Assembly: GCF_017873135.1 (NCBI RefSeq)
Contig: NZ_JAGGJV010000009.1
Coordinates: forward strand, 186,001-250,000
Length of the DNA stretch: 64,000 nt
Direction: 5' to 3'
Origin: Rhizobium herbae
GTDB taxonomy: Bacteria; Pseudomonadota; Alphaproteobacteria; Rhizobiales; Rhizobiaceae
Below are positions 39,322 to 47,225 of this stretch, in pieces (the first letter of the stretch is position 1; each line of letters opens with the position of its first letter). Made by a program: the position numbers and the translations under genes. Below the pieces are notes generated by a model, which was not told the origin of the DNA, made no database searches, and was given only the letters and a program-made list of their open reading frames with translations.

Positions 39322-39352
39322 TCAAAGAGGTAAAATAATTTTACCTCTTTGA
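39322..39352. promoter_or_regulatory. Perfect 31-bp palindrome between the AraC gene and lldD-like gene
   Basis: Fourteen-base arms TCAAAGAGGTAAAA and TTTTACCTCTTTGA flank a TAA centre. It follows the AraC stop by ten bases and precedes the lldD-like ATG by 73 bases. The inner GGTAAAATAATTTTACC resembles an operator of a dimeric regulator (GntR-like spacing). It could instead act as an AT-rich terminator of the AraC gene, though no clean T-run follows. Confidence 0.6.
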
Positions 39353-39424
39353 CCTTCTGCTCTTAACAACCGTTCCCGAAACATGATATTGCCGGGGCAT
39401 CCCTTGAGATGGAAACCCGAACCC

Positions 39425-40561
39425 ATGTCCAAAATCCTCGAAATCAGCGATCTGAAGGCCCTTGCCAAGCGCCGCGTGCCGAAGATGTTCTTCGACTATG
39501 CCGACAGCGGCGCCTGGACCGAGGGTACCTATCGCGCCAACGAGGAGGATTTCCGCAAGGTGAAGTTGCGCCAACGGGTGCTGGTCGACATGACCAACCG
39601 CTCGCTCGAAAGTACGATGATCGGCCAGAAGGTTTCGATGCCGGTGGCATTGTCGCCGACCGGGCTGACCGGCATGCAGCATGCCGACGGCGAGATGCTG
39701 GCAGCAAGGGCGGCAGAGGAATTCGGCGTACCCTTCACGCTGTCGACGATGAGTATCTGCTCGATCGAGGATGTGGCGTCCGTGACGACAAAACCCTTCT
39801 GGTTCCAGCTTTACGTCATGCGCGACCGGGAGTTCGTCAAGAACCTGATCGACCGCGCCAAGGCGGCGAAATGCTCGGCGCTGGTGCTGACGCTCGACCT
39901 GCAGATTCTGGGCCAGCGCCACAAGGACCTGCGCAACGGCCTCTCCGCCCCACCGAAATTCACGCCCAAACATATCTGGCAGATGGCGACACGGCCGCTC
40001 TGGTGCATGCAGATGCTGCAGACCAAGCGTCGCAGCTTCGGCAATATCGTCGGCCACGCCAAGAACGTCTCTGACCTCTCGTCGCTTTCTTCGTGGACGG
40101 CCGAACAGTTCGACCCGCAGCTGTCATGGGAAAATGTCGAGGAAATCAAGAAGATGTGGGGCGGCCCGCTCATTCTGAAGGGCATTCTCGACGTCGAGGA
40201 CGCAAAGATGGCCGCGCGCACCGGCGCCGACGCGATCATCGTTTCCAACCACGGCGGCCGCCAGCTCGACGGCGCCCCCTCCTCCATCAGCATGCTGCCA
40301 AGGATCGTCGATGCGGTCGGCGACCAGATCGAAGTCCATGTCGACGGCGGCATCCGCTCCGGTCAGGATGTGTTGAAGGCGGTCGCGCTCGGCGCCAAGG
40401 GCACCTATATCGGCCGCCCCTTCCTCTACGGCCTCGGCGCCGGCGGCAAGGCTGGCGTCACCACTGCGCTGGACATCATCCGCAAGGAACTCGACATCAC
40501 CATGGCGCTCTGCGGCAAACGGGATATCCGCGATATCAACCGGGATGTGATTGCGGAATGA
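39425..40561 (+). CDS. lldD: FMN-dependent alpha-hydroxy-acid dehydrogenase (L-lactate dehydrogenase type)
   Basis: A 378-residue flavoprotein of the L-lactate dehydrogenase/glycolate oxidase family, oxidising L-lactate or another 2-hydroxy acid. The N-terminus (ISDLKALAKRRVPKMFFDYA) and FQLYVMRDREFVK fit LldD. The active-site segment SNHGGRQLDG has the catalytic His and Arg, and LILKGIL the FMN-binding Lys. ATG at 39425 starts the conserved N-terminus. A palindrome in the upstream gap may be its operator. L-lactate is the likely but not certain substrate. Confidence 0.87.
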   Translation: MSKILEISDLKALAKRRVPKMFFDYADSGAWTEGTYRANEEDFRKVKLRQRVLVDMTNRSLESTMIGQKVSMPVALSPTGLTGMQHADGEMLAARAAEEFGVPFTLSTMSICSIEDVASVTTKPFWFQLYVMRDREFVKNLIDRAKAAKCSALVLTLDLQILGQRHKDLRNGLSAPPKFTPKHIWQMATRPLWCMQMLQTKRRSFGNIVGHAKNVSDLSSLSSWTAEQFDPQLSWENVEEIKKMWGGPLILKGILDVEDAKMAARTGADAIIVSNHGGRQLDGAPSSISMLPRIVDAVGDQIEVHVDGGIRSGQDVLKAVALGAKGTYIGRPFLYGLGAGGKAGVTTALDIIRKELDITMALCGKRDIRDINRDVIAE

Positions 40562-40568
40562 TCGGCGC

Positions 40569-40853
40569 TTATGCAGGCGTAACAGTCAGATTGACGCCAA
40601 GCGCCTTGACCACACCGAGAAGCGTTGAAAGCTTGGGGTCGCCTTCCGCGCTCAAAGCCTTGTAAAGAGCCTCTCGCGTTACTCCAGCATCCTTGGCAAC
40701 TTGCGTCATGCCCCTTGCCCGGGCAACAACACCAAGAGCAGCCGTGATATAGGTCGCGTCGCCGGTTTCAAAGGCATCACCGAGAAGCTCGGCCTGTGAT
40801 TCAGCTGTATCGACATATTGTGCCGCATCAAACGGCAGTGTTTCAATTGCCAT
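40569..40853 (-). CDS. HigA-like addiction-module antidote protein
   Basis: A 94-residue protein of the putative addiction-module antidote family (COG3636). It has a Cro/CI-type helix-turn-helix: MTQVAKDAGVTREALYKAL, then GDPKLSTLLGVVKALGVNL. It binds its toxin and represses the operon. It lies after the toxin gene and overlaps it by 11 bases, toxin-first order as in HigBA modules. It ends seven bases from the convergent lldD-like gene. Confidence 0.86.
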   Translation of the reverse strand: MAIETLPFDAAQYVDTAESQAELLGDAFETGDATYITAALGVVARARGMTQVAKDAGVTREALYKALSAEGDPKLSTLLGVVKALGVNLTVTPA

Positions 40854-41145
40854 GATCTATGTCCAAATCGCCCGCCATTGCCTTGGCTCTCCTGATGTCC
40901 TTGCTTTGTGTGCTTTTATCTCCACCGCAGAGAAGGATAACAAGAACATTTCCGCGCTGAACGAAATAAACGCGGTAACCTGGTCCCTGATCGACACGAA
41001 GTTCGCCAATACCATCGAAAAACTTTGCATCTCCGAAAAGGCCAGCCTGAAGACGCACGACACGCTGGGCAATGCGCGTTCTGGCTCGCCCGTCTTTCAG
41101 GTTTTCAAGCCAATCCCGGAAAAGGACAGTTTGGCGAACTTCCAT
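40843..41145 (-). CDS. RelE/HigB-like toxin (phage Gp49-like family)
   Basis: A 100-residue basic protein with the family pattern FRDWLENLKDGRARTRIAQRV, GELRVDQGPGYRVYFVQ and the final LLCGGDKSTQSKDIRRAK. Relatives are ribosome-dependent mRNA interferases. ATG at 41145 is chosen over TTG at 41151 because AGGA is then well spaced. A short inverted repeat GTGAA/TTCAC at 41175-41190, just upstream, may be the operator. Confidence 0.86.
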   Translation of the reverse strand: MEVRQTVLFRDWLENLKDGRARTRIAQRVVRLQAGLFGDAKFFDGIGELRVDQGPGYRVYFVQRGNVLVILLCGGDKSTQSKDIRRAKAMAGDLDIDHGN

Positions 41146-41244
41146 TCTCAAGTCCTAGATTACAGAAAAAAACCGTGAACTACAATTCACAATTCCAATA
41201 TGGCAGGGTCGAGCGACGATTTCAGATTGTCATTTTAAGGGCGC

Positions 41245-41607
41245 TCAACTGCCCCGATAGGTCGAGTAGCTGAACGGCGAAAGCAGCAGCGGCACGTGAT
41301 AATGGCTGGTCTCATCGGCAATCCCGAAGCGCAGCGGGATGAGATCGAGAAAAGTCGGCTCCGGCAAGGCGCCGCCGGTTGCGCGCAGATAGTCTCCCGC
41401 GTGAAACAGCAACTCGTAAGTCCCGACAGCGAATGCTTCACCCTCCAGCATCGGCCCATCAACCCGGCCGTCGCTGTTGGTTTCGACCGAACGCAGCAGC
41501 CGCCGCCCCTCGCCCTCGATAAGGAACAAATCGATCTTCAAACCCCTGGCGGGCTTGCCGAGAGCGGTATCGAGGACATGGGTTGTCAGGCGGCCGGACG
41601 TGCTCAT
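41245..41607 (-). CDS. uraH: 5-hydroxyisourate hydrolase
   Basis: A 120-residue transthyretin-related enzyme converting 5-hydroxyisourate, the PuuD product, to OHCU. The N-terminal [14 protein letters not shown] (catalytic His) and the C-terminal hallmark YRGS are both present, with the second histidine in [17 protein letters not shown] precedes the ATG at 41607. It is the last gene of puuE-uraD-allA-uraH, beginning 13 bases after allA. Confidence 0.95.
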   Translation of the reverse strand: MSTSGRLTTHVLDTALGKPARGLKIDLFLIEGEGRRLLRSVETNSDGRVDGPMLEGEAFAVGTYELLFHAGDYLRATGGALPEPTFLDLIPLRFGIADETSHYHVPLLLSPFSYSTYRGS

Positions 41608-41620
41608 GGAAACCTCGTAT

Positions 41621-42118
41621 TCAAACTGGGTTCGGAATGACGAAGGGCTCGTCGTAGGAGACCTCTTCCAGATTGTTGCCCGGCCCGTCGCGATCGACAA
41701 CCACAAAATCGCTGACCGCGCCGACAGCCATCAGCGGATGGTGCCAGATATTACGGCCATAATTGACACCCTGGCTGCCTGTTGCGAGAAAAACACGCGG
41801 AAAACCCGGTTTTCCGCCCTCATCCGGCGCGACGATTGCCAGCCATGGACCGCCGCCGATCGGCGAGAAACTCTGCGAGCCCAGCGGATGGCGCTCCATC
41901 ATTGTCAGACCATAGGGGAAGCTCCGAGGCTGGCCGCGAAAGATATTGATGATCACACGGGCGCCGTCGCCCGTCACATCGGCCAGCCCCAGCGCATGAA
42001 ACCGCTCGGTCGAACCGCCATTGATCAGCCGCATCGAAGCCGGATCAGGTTCAATAACCGTACCAAACGGCGCAAAAGCCGTCTGCGTCAGCGGCTCGAT
42101 CGTCAAAAGCTTCGGCAT
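41621..42118 (-). CDS. allA: Ureidoglycolate lyase
   Basis: A 165-residue cupin-fold AllA, splitting ureidoglycolate into glyoxylate and urea. Family motifs: [23 protein letters not shown], and [13 protein letters not shown] with the metal/active-site histidines. Normal length. In this operon it catalyses the last step, but the enzyme that makes its substrate from allantoate is not in the window. Confidence 0.95.
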   Translation of the reverse strand: MPKLLTIEPLTQTAFAPFGTVIEPDPASMRLINGGSTERFHALGLADVTGDGARVIINIFRGQPRSFPYGLTMMERHPLGSQSFSPIGGGPWLAIVAPDEGGKPGFPRVFLATGSQGVNYGRNIWHHPLMAVGAVSDFVVVDRDGPGNNLEEVSYDEPFVIPNPV

Positions 42119-42160
42119 CAGTTTCGCAGTCCCGCCACAGGAAAGCCTGGCGGCATCGTC

Positions 42161-42667
42161 TTAGGCATTGTCTTCTCCCGGAAGCATCGAACGCAAACGC
42201 AACAGCGCGATCTTTTCGACCTGCGCTGACGCTGTCTCAAATTCCTCTTCCGGGCTGTTGTCAATCCGCCTTTCGAAAGCGGCGAGAATATCGTCTTTCG
42301 TCAGGCCTTTCACCGCGATGATGAAGGGAAAGCCGAATTTTTCCGTGTAGGCCGTGTTCAGGCCGGAGAAGCGTGCGTGTTCGCTGGCCGTGAGCCGGTC
42401 GAGGCCGGCGGATGCCTGCTCGGCCTTGGAATCCTCCGTCAGACCTCCAGCGATCGCCAGTTTTCCCGCAAGATCGGGATGGGCTCTCAAAACCGCAAGG
42501 CGCTCGGCATGCGAGGCAGGGCGAAACGCGGCAACCAGCGCCGAATGCACGGCGTTCGCCGTCAGCACGATGTCGGCATTCCGGTCGAAGGCTCTCTCGG
42601 CCACCCAGGGCGAATGCTCGAAGACGCCGCCGAACCGCTCGACGAAGCTTTCCCTCGTGCCGATCAC
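42161..42667 (-). CDS. uraD: OHCU decarboxylase
   Basis: A 168-residue enzyme making S-allantoin from OHCU. Typical segments are FVERFGGVFEHSPWVAERAF (with the active-site His), LRAHPDLAGK and KFGFPFIIAVKG. The start is GTG at 42667 within a GTGA overlap with the puuE stop, so translation is coupled. The urate route runs UraH, then UraD, then PuuE. Confidence 0.95.
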   Translation of the reverse strand: MIGTRESFVERFGGVFEHSPWVAERAFDRNADIVLTANAVHSALVAAFRPASHAERLAVLRAHPDLAGKLAIAGGLTEDSKAEQASAGLDRLTASEHARFSGLNTAYTEKFGFPFIIAVKGLTKDDILAAFERRIDNSPEEEFETASAQVEKIALLRLRSMLPGEDNA

Positions 42668-43593
42668 AATCCACCCTCCGGCTTGTGATGTTCATGCCAG
42701 TGCCGGGCGATATCGATGCGCCGGGGAATCCAGACCTTCTCGTGGCTGAGTACATAGTCGACGAAACGCGCCAGGGCCGCGGCCCGGCCGGGACGGCCGA
42801 CGAGGCGGCAATGCAGGCCGACATTCATCATCTTCGGACTGCCGTCCTTGCCCTCCGCGTAGAGCACGTCGAACGTGTCTTTCAGATAGGTGAAGAACTG
42901 GTCGCCGGAATTGAAGCCCTGCGGCGTTGCAAACCGCATGTCGTTGGCATCGAGCGTATAGGGAATGATCAGATGCGGCTTGTCCGTGGTCAGGCCCGGA
43001 ACCCAATAGGGCAGTTCATCGGCATAACTGTCGGAGGAATAGACGAAACCGCCCTCCTCCAGCACCAGTTTCAACGTGTTGGCAGACGGTTTGCCCTGAT
43101 ACATGCCGAGCGGGTGCGAGCCGGTCAGTTCCTTGTGCAGGCGCACGGCCTCGAAGATATGCTTGCGTTCTTCTTCTTCGGAAAAATCCTTGTATTCCAG
43201 CCAGCGATAACCGTGGCTGGCGATTTCCCAGCCGGCTTCCTTCATGGCGGCGACCGCTTCCGGATTGCGTGCCATAGCAAGCGTCACGCCATAGACCGTG
43301 ACATCGACATTGCGGCTGGTGAACATCCGCCAAAGCCGCCAGAAACCGGCGCGCGCCCCATATTCGTAGATCGATTCCATGTTGAGATTGCGCTGCCCGG
43401 GCCAAGGCTGGGCGCCGACGATCTCCGACAGCAGCGATTCGGAGGACTTGTCGCCATCGAGGATAGAACTTTCGCCGCCTTCCTCGTAATTGACCACGAA
43501 TTGCACGGCGATATGCGCATCGCCCGGCCAGCGGACCTGCGGAAGATCGCGGCCATAGCCGATGAGATCGCGCGGATAGGATTGTTCTGCCAT
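42664..43593 (-). CDS. puuE: Allantoinase, PuuE type
   Basis: A 309-residue NodB-fold, metal-independent allantoinase (PuuE) opening allantoin to allantoate. It starts SYPRDLIGYGRDLPQVRWPG, the family signature, and has NYEEGGE, GWEIASHGYRW and MNVGLHCRLVGRPGR. ATG at 43593 is chosen over TTG at 43596 because AAGGGTGA is upstream. It is the first gene of the four-gene urate-degradation operon. Confidence 0.95.
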   Translation of the reverse strand: MAEQSYPRDLIGYGRDLPQVRWPGDAHIAVQFVVNYEEGGESSILDGDKSSESLLSEIVGAQPWPGQRNLNMESIYEYGARAGFWRLWRMFTSRNVDVTVYGVTLAMARNPEAVAAMKEAGWEIASHGYRWLEYKDFSEEEERKHIFEAVRLHKELTGSHPLGMYQGKPSANTLKLVLEEGGFVYSSDSYADELPYWVPGLTTDKPHLIIPYTLDANDMRFATPQGFNSGDQFFTYLKDTFDVLYAEGKDGSPKMMNVGLHCRLVGRPGRAAALARFVDYVLSHEKVWIPRRIDIARHWHEHHKPEGGL

Positions 43594-43722
43594 CAAATCA
43601 CCCTTCGAATGTGCCGGAACGGTAGCATCCGAGACCGGAAAGTCGAAGTCAAAATGGTGAAATGCGCAGTCTATCCAAGACTGGGAAAGGCTGTTGCGTG
43701 GACCGCAACAACCCCGACCTCC

Positions 43723-44532
43723 TTAGCAGTTCGCCTGGAGACGCCGAGCGACAAGAGCCGCCTTTGTCTCCGAAATGCGTGGCGACACGTCCGAGATTGC
43801 CGTCGCACGCGTCGTGACACCGGCGGCGACGGGGCGGTGCGCCGACAGCTTGCCAAGTGGATGCTGCGAATGGACGCGCAGCGGCGCGCCCGGTTCCGGC
43901 TCGATGAAGAGCGCAAGGCTTGAAATCTTCAGCGGCTCGTTCAGCAAAGGCCCGAAAAATTCACGCAACGCCGTCTCGAACCGGGCATTGAGATTGGAAT
44001 TCACCGGCCCCGTCAGCATCATGTGAAAACGGAACTCGTCCATCACGTAAGGGTAACCCCAGCGGTGCAGATTGGAAAACTGCGGCGCCGTCAAGCGGTC
44101 TGGATCGCGGCGCTCGATCTCGGCATCGCTCAGCGGCGCACGGAAAGCGTCGAAAGCCTGGACGACGGAGGCCGCCAGATGGTTCATCTGTTCGCTGGGA
44201 ACCGAAGGGGCAAGGCCGAAGAATTCGCCCAGTCTCGATATTTCCATGCGGGGAATTTCGAACGGCGTCATCGTGCTGGCGAAATGCATCAGCGATTTCA
44301 GCAGCGCCGATTCGCTGGTTTCCGGACTAAGCCAGAACGGCGCCTTGATGGTGCCGTGAAATCCATACCGGCGCGGCACGGCCGTGTGAAAAGCCAATTC
44401 CTGCCGGCTGAACCCGGCAATCGACGGTGCCTCCGGCGCCTCGCCGGAATAGACGTTGCGGCCAAGCCAGCTGGCCGCGGCGACCGACAAGGGGTCGTAT
44501 ATCGACGGCGTAAAATAGATGGCGTAACGCAT
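43723..44532 (-). CDS. DUF1045 protein (2H phosphoesterase-like)
   Basis: A 269-residue DUF1045 protein with two histidine motifs of the 2H phosphoesterase fold: FHGTIKAPF and FRFHMMLTGPV. The family usually occurs next to phosphonate (phn) genes, but none are seen here. After the typical end (SLALFIEPEPGAPLRVHSQH) about 45 extra residues follow, alanine- and arginine-rich and unlike the domain. They may reflect a lost stop codon. Function is unproved. Confidence 0.8.
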   Translation of the reverse strand: MRYAIYFTPSIYDPLSVAAASWLGRNVYSGEAPEAPSIAGFSRQELAFHTAVPRRYGFHGTIKAPFWLSPETSESALLKSLMHFASTMTPFEIPRMEISRLGEFFGLAPSVPSEQMNHLAASVVQAFDAFRAPLSDAEIERRDPDRLTAPQFSNLHRWGYPYVMDEFRFHMMLTGPVNSNLNARFETALREFFGPLLNEPLKISSLALFIEPEPGAPLRVHSQHPLGKLSAHRPVAAGVTTRATAISDVSPRISETKAALVARRLQANC

Positions 44533-44739
44533 GGGCTCCGCTCCGTTGCATCTCGTTCTGCGACCGGGGTTAAGCGATTTGCGTGACAGAATGACGAAGA
44601 ATCGCCGTTTTCAACCGGTGGCTAGCTGCCAGCTCACTCGGGAAAAGCGGCAATCTGGCCGAAAACACGGAAAATCAGCCGGAACCAACCGGCTTTTGTT
44701 TCGTTTTCTCCGCGGCAACACCAAAAACGGAGAAGAATC

Positions 44740-45129
44740 ATGACTTACCAGGACACCAATCGCCAAGACGCCGACATCAAGGAAACCCATGACCTGATCG
44801 CCAGCGACAAGGTCGAGGGTACCCGCGTTTACGGCCAGGACGGCAAACATATCGGCTCGATCGAGCGCGTGATCCTGGAAAAACGTAGCGGCCGCGTCTC
44901 CTATGCCGTTCTCGGCTTCGGCGGGTTCCTCGGCATCGGCGAAGATCACTACCCGCTCCCATGGGCCAAGCTGAGTTATGACGAAAACCTTGGCGGCTAT
45001 CGCACCGACCTGACACGTGAGCAGGTGGAAAATGCGCCAAAATATGAAGGCGAAGACGAGTACGACTGGAACAAGGAAAACGGCCGCCGCGTCTATGACT
45101 ATTACGGCGTCCCGCCCTATTGGATGTAA
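44740..45129 (+). CDS. PRC-barrel domain protein
   Basis: A 129-residue soluble protein with a single PRC-barrel (GTRVYGQDGKHIGSIERVIL ... YAVLGFGGFLGIGEDHYPLPW) and a tyrosine-rich tail ending YYGVPPYWM. Such proteins are common in rhizobia and often stress-related, but their role is unknown. GGAGAAG precedes the ATG. A terminator follows 20 bases after the stop. Confidence 0.87.
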   Translation: MTYQDTNRQDADIKETHDLIASDKVEGTRVYGQDGKHIGSIERVILEKRSGRVSYAVLGFGGFLGIGEDHYPLPWAKLSYDENLGGYRTDLTREQVENAPKYEGEDEYDWNKENGRRVYDYYGVPPYWM

Positions 45130-45148
45130 CCCGTCCTCATCAACGTTG

Positions 45149-45183
45149 GAAAGAGCCCTGCGTCCGCGCGGGGCTCTTTCGCG
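45149..45183. terminator. Hairpin terminator between the PRC-barrel and oxidoreductase genes
   Basis: Arms GAAAGAGCCC and GGGCTCTTTC (10 bases each) flank a GC-rich loop. The convergent FAD oxidoreductase gene ends 13 bases on, so it can serve both genes. Confidence 0.7.
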
Positions 45184-45195
45184 TTTCAGGAAGGT

Positions 45196-46338
45196 TCAGC
45201 AAGCGCCCAGCAGCGAAAAATGCGTCCGGCAGCGGAAGCTGTCGGGCAGCGTTTCGTCCACCTGCCCCGCCATTTCACCGATCACGCTTGCCGCGAGGCG
45301 ATGCGCCAGGCCGAAACTGATCTTGAACCCCCCGGTCAGGGCATAGAGCCGCTCATGATCGGGATGGCGCCCGACCATCGGGTCGCGACCGATCGCCTTT
45401 GGCCGCAACCCTGCCCAGCGTTCGACAACCGGCGCATCACGCAACAACGGAACCACAGCCCTTGCCCGCAGCAACAAGTCTTCCAGCAAGTCGTCGTTCG
45501 ACAATGGTTCAGCGAAACTGTTTTCGCTGGTGCTTCCGACCGCGACAAGCCCGTTGTCGTGCGGCACCACATAGAGCCCATCCATGAAAATCACCGGCAG
45601 GGCAGAATCGATATCCGCTTTCAGCACGGCCGCCTGCCCCTTGACAGCGGCACCGCTGGAGACCGGGACCGGCAAACGTTCAAGCGCGTCCAGATGCGGG
45701 AAGGACTGCACGCCGGCAGCAAGAATGCAGTGTCCGAAAGAAAGCGAATGCCCGCCGGCAAACGTCGCCTTTCCGGCGACCGGATCGAGACCGACAAGTT
45801 CCCGTCCCTCTTCGATCCGCACATGACGGGATTGCCGCAGACATCTGGTCAGCAACGCTAGCAGCAGGCGCGGATCGACCCGTGCAGCGAGCGTATCGAA
45901 CACCACGCCGCTCGCCATGGCCTCGCTCTCCGGCCAGCCGGCTGCCGCTGGGCTATCCTGAACATGCCAGAAAAACCGTTTGTCGTCCCGACGCCAGTTG
46001 GTCAATGCATCCTTCTCATGACGAAGCGCGATGGTCCGCAAATGCGGCCTGGGCAACGGCATCAGCCGTCCGGAGCGGCGATAGCCGGCGGACATCCCTG
46101 CCTGCGCCTCGAGGCCGGCGATTTCCGCCTCCAGCGAGACCAATGCGTCGAACTGAAACTGCTTCTTGATGTCCCAGCGATCCGGCATATACGGCATCAG
46201 GGCGCCTAGCACGCCGCCGCTGGCACCGGCACCGATCCTGTCGCGTTCGACGAGAATCGTTTCCAGCCCAGCCCGCTCGGCCATGACGGCAGCCCAGAGC
46301 CCCATGATACCGCCGCCAACGATCAACAGATCCGCCAT
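45196..46338 (-). CDS. FAD-dependent oxidoreductase (DAO family; MnmC oxidase-like)
   Basis: A 380-residue DAO-superfamily flavoprotein. The dinucleotide-binding motif is LLIVGGGIMGLWAAVMAERAG, followed by GAGASGGVLGALMPYMPD. GALMP and the FGLAHRLAASVIGE C-terminus resemble the oxidase half of MnmC, which removes the carboxymethyl group from cmnm5s2U34 of tRNA. It is divergent from mnmD with only 14 bases between the two ATGs, supporting such a role. Glycine oxidase or another amino-acid oxidase is the alternative. Confidence 0.75.
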   Translation of the reverse strand: MADLLIVGGGIMGLWAAVMAERAGLETILVERDRIGAGASGGVLGALMPYMPDRWDIKKQFQFDALVSLEAEIAGLEAQAGMSAGYRRSGRLMPLPRPHLRTIALRHEKDALTNWRRDDKRFFWHVQDSPAAAGWPESEAMASGVVFDTLAARVDPRLLLALLTRCLRQSRHVRIEEGRELVGLDPVAGKATFAGGHSLSFGHCILAAGVQSFPHLDALERLPVPVSSGAAVKGQAAVLKADIDSALPVIFMDGLYVVPHDNGLVAVGSTSENSFAEPLSNDDLLEDLLLRARAVVPLLRDAPVVERWAGLRPKAIGRDPMVGRHPDHERLYALTGGFKISFGLAHRLAASVIGEMAGQVDETLPDSFRCRTHFSLLGAC

Positions 46339-46352
46339 CGATTGACCTTCTC

Positions 46353-47111
46353 ATGTACGGAGATTATCGGTTCGGCATGTCCACCGAAAACTCCGAAAGC
46401 GCTCCCGCGCCAGACCGGCAAACCCTCGAATGGCACGAGGGCGATATGCCTTATTCGCAGGAATTTGGCGACCATTTTTATTGCCGCGAGGACGGACGGC
46501 TCGAATGCGGCCACGTCTTTCTTGAGGGCAACAGCTTGCCGGAACGCTGGCGCAGGCCTGGCACCTTCAGGATCGGCGAACTCGGTTTCGGCACGGGTCT
46601 GAATTTCTGCGAAACATGGCGGCAATGGAAGGAGACGCGCGTCGAGGACGCAAGCCTCCATTTCATCTCGTTCGAGCGTTTTCCAATGAACGCCGGCGAT
46701 ATCGACCGGGCGCTGTCGCGCTGGCCGGAGATCGAGGCCGAACGGCTGGGCCTCTGCGCAGATTGGCCAAAGCAGCCAAGCGGTTGCATAGATCTCGATT
46801 TCGCCGGCGGCATGCGCCTTACCGTCATCTGCGGCACCGCCTTCGAGGAAGTCGCCCGATCCGATGGCCCGTTCGACGCCTGGTATCTCGACGGCTTTGC
46901 GCCCAAGCGCAATCCGGATATGTGGTCGGAAGAAATCATGCGGCTTGTATGCGACAAGACAGTCGAGACCGGTACATTCGCCACCTACGCCGCCGCCGGT
47001 TTCGTGCGGCGCAATCTCCAGGCAGCAGGCTTTTCGGTCGAACGCAGGCCCGGATTCGGCAATAAACGGGAAATGCTGCGCGGCGTGAAATCGACATTCG
47101 GCGTCGTTTAA
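46353..47111 (+). CDS. mnmD: tRNA 5-methylaminomethyl-2-thiouridine methyltransferase, MnmD
   Basis: A 252-residue stand-alone MnmD that methylates nm5s2U34 of tRNA to mnm5s2U34. The SAM-binding motif is IGELGFGTGLNFCETW, and AWYLDGFAPKRNPDMW and FATYAAAGFVRRNLQ are diagnostic. The N-terminal LEWHEGDMPYSQEF fits the family. ATG at 46353 is used; an in-frame ATG at 46377 is possible. In E. coli this domain is fused to the FAD oxidase as MnmC, whereas here the oxidase-like gene is adjacent but divergent. Confidence 0.9.
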   Translation: MYGDYRFGMSTENSESAPAPDRQTLEWHEGDMPYSQEFGDHFYCREDGRLECGHVFLEGNSLPERWRRPGTFRIGELGFGTGLNFCETWRQWKETRVEDASLHFISFERFPMNAGDIDRALSRWPEIEAERLGLCADWPKQPSGCIDLDFAGGMRLTVICGTAFEEVARSDGPFDAWYLDGFAPKRNPDMWSEEIMRLVCDKTVETGTFATYAAAGFVRRNLQAAGFSVERRPGFGNKREMLRGVKSTFGVV

Positions 47112-47225
47112 AAACCAGCCCGCAAACTACCCTTCTCTCTCAAGGAATTTTGCTGTCGCAAATGGTGGCGCATATAGAGCCTCGAATCTGCAACATGACA
47201 TTCTGTCCAAACCGATGGAAAAGTC

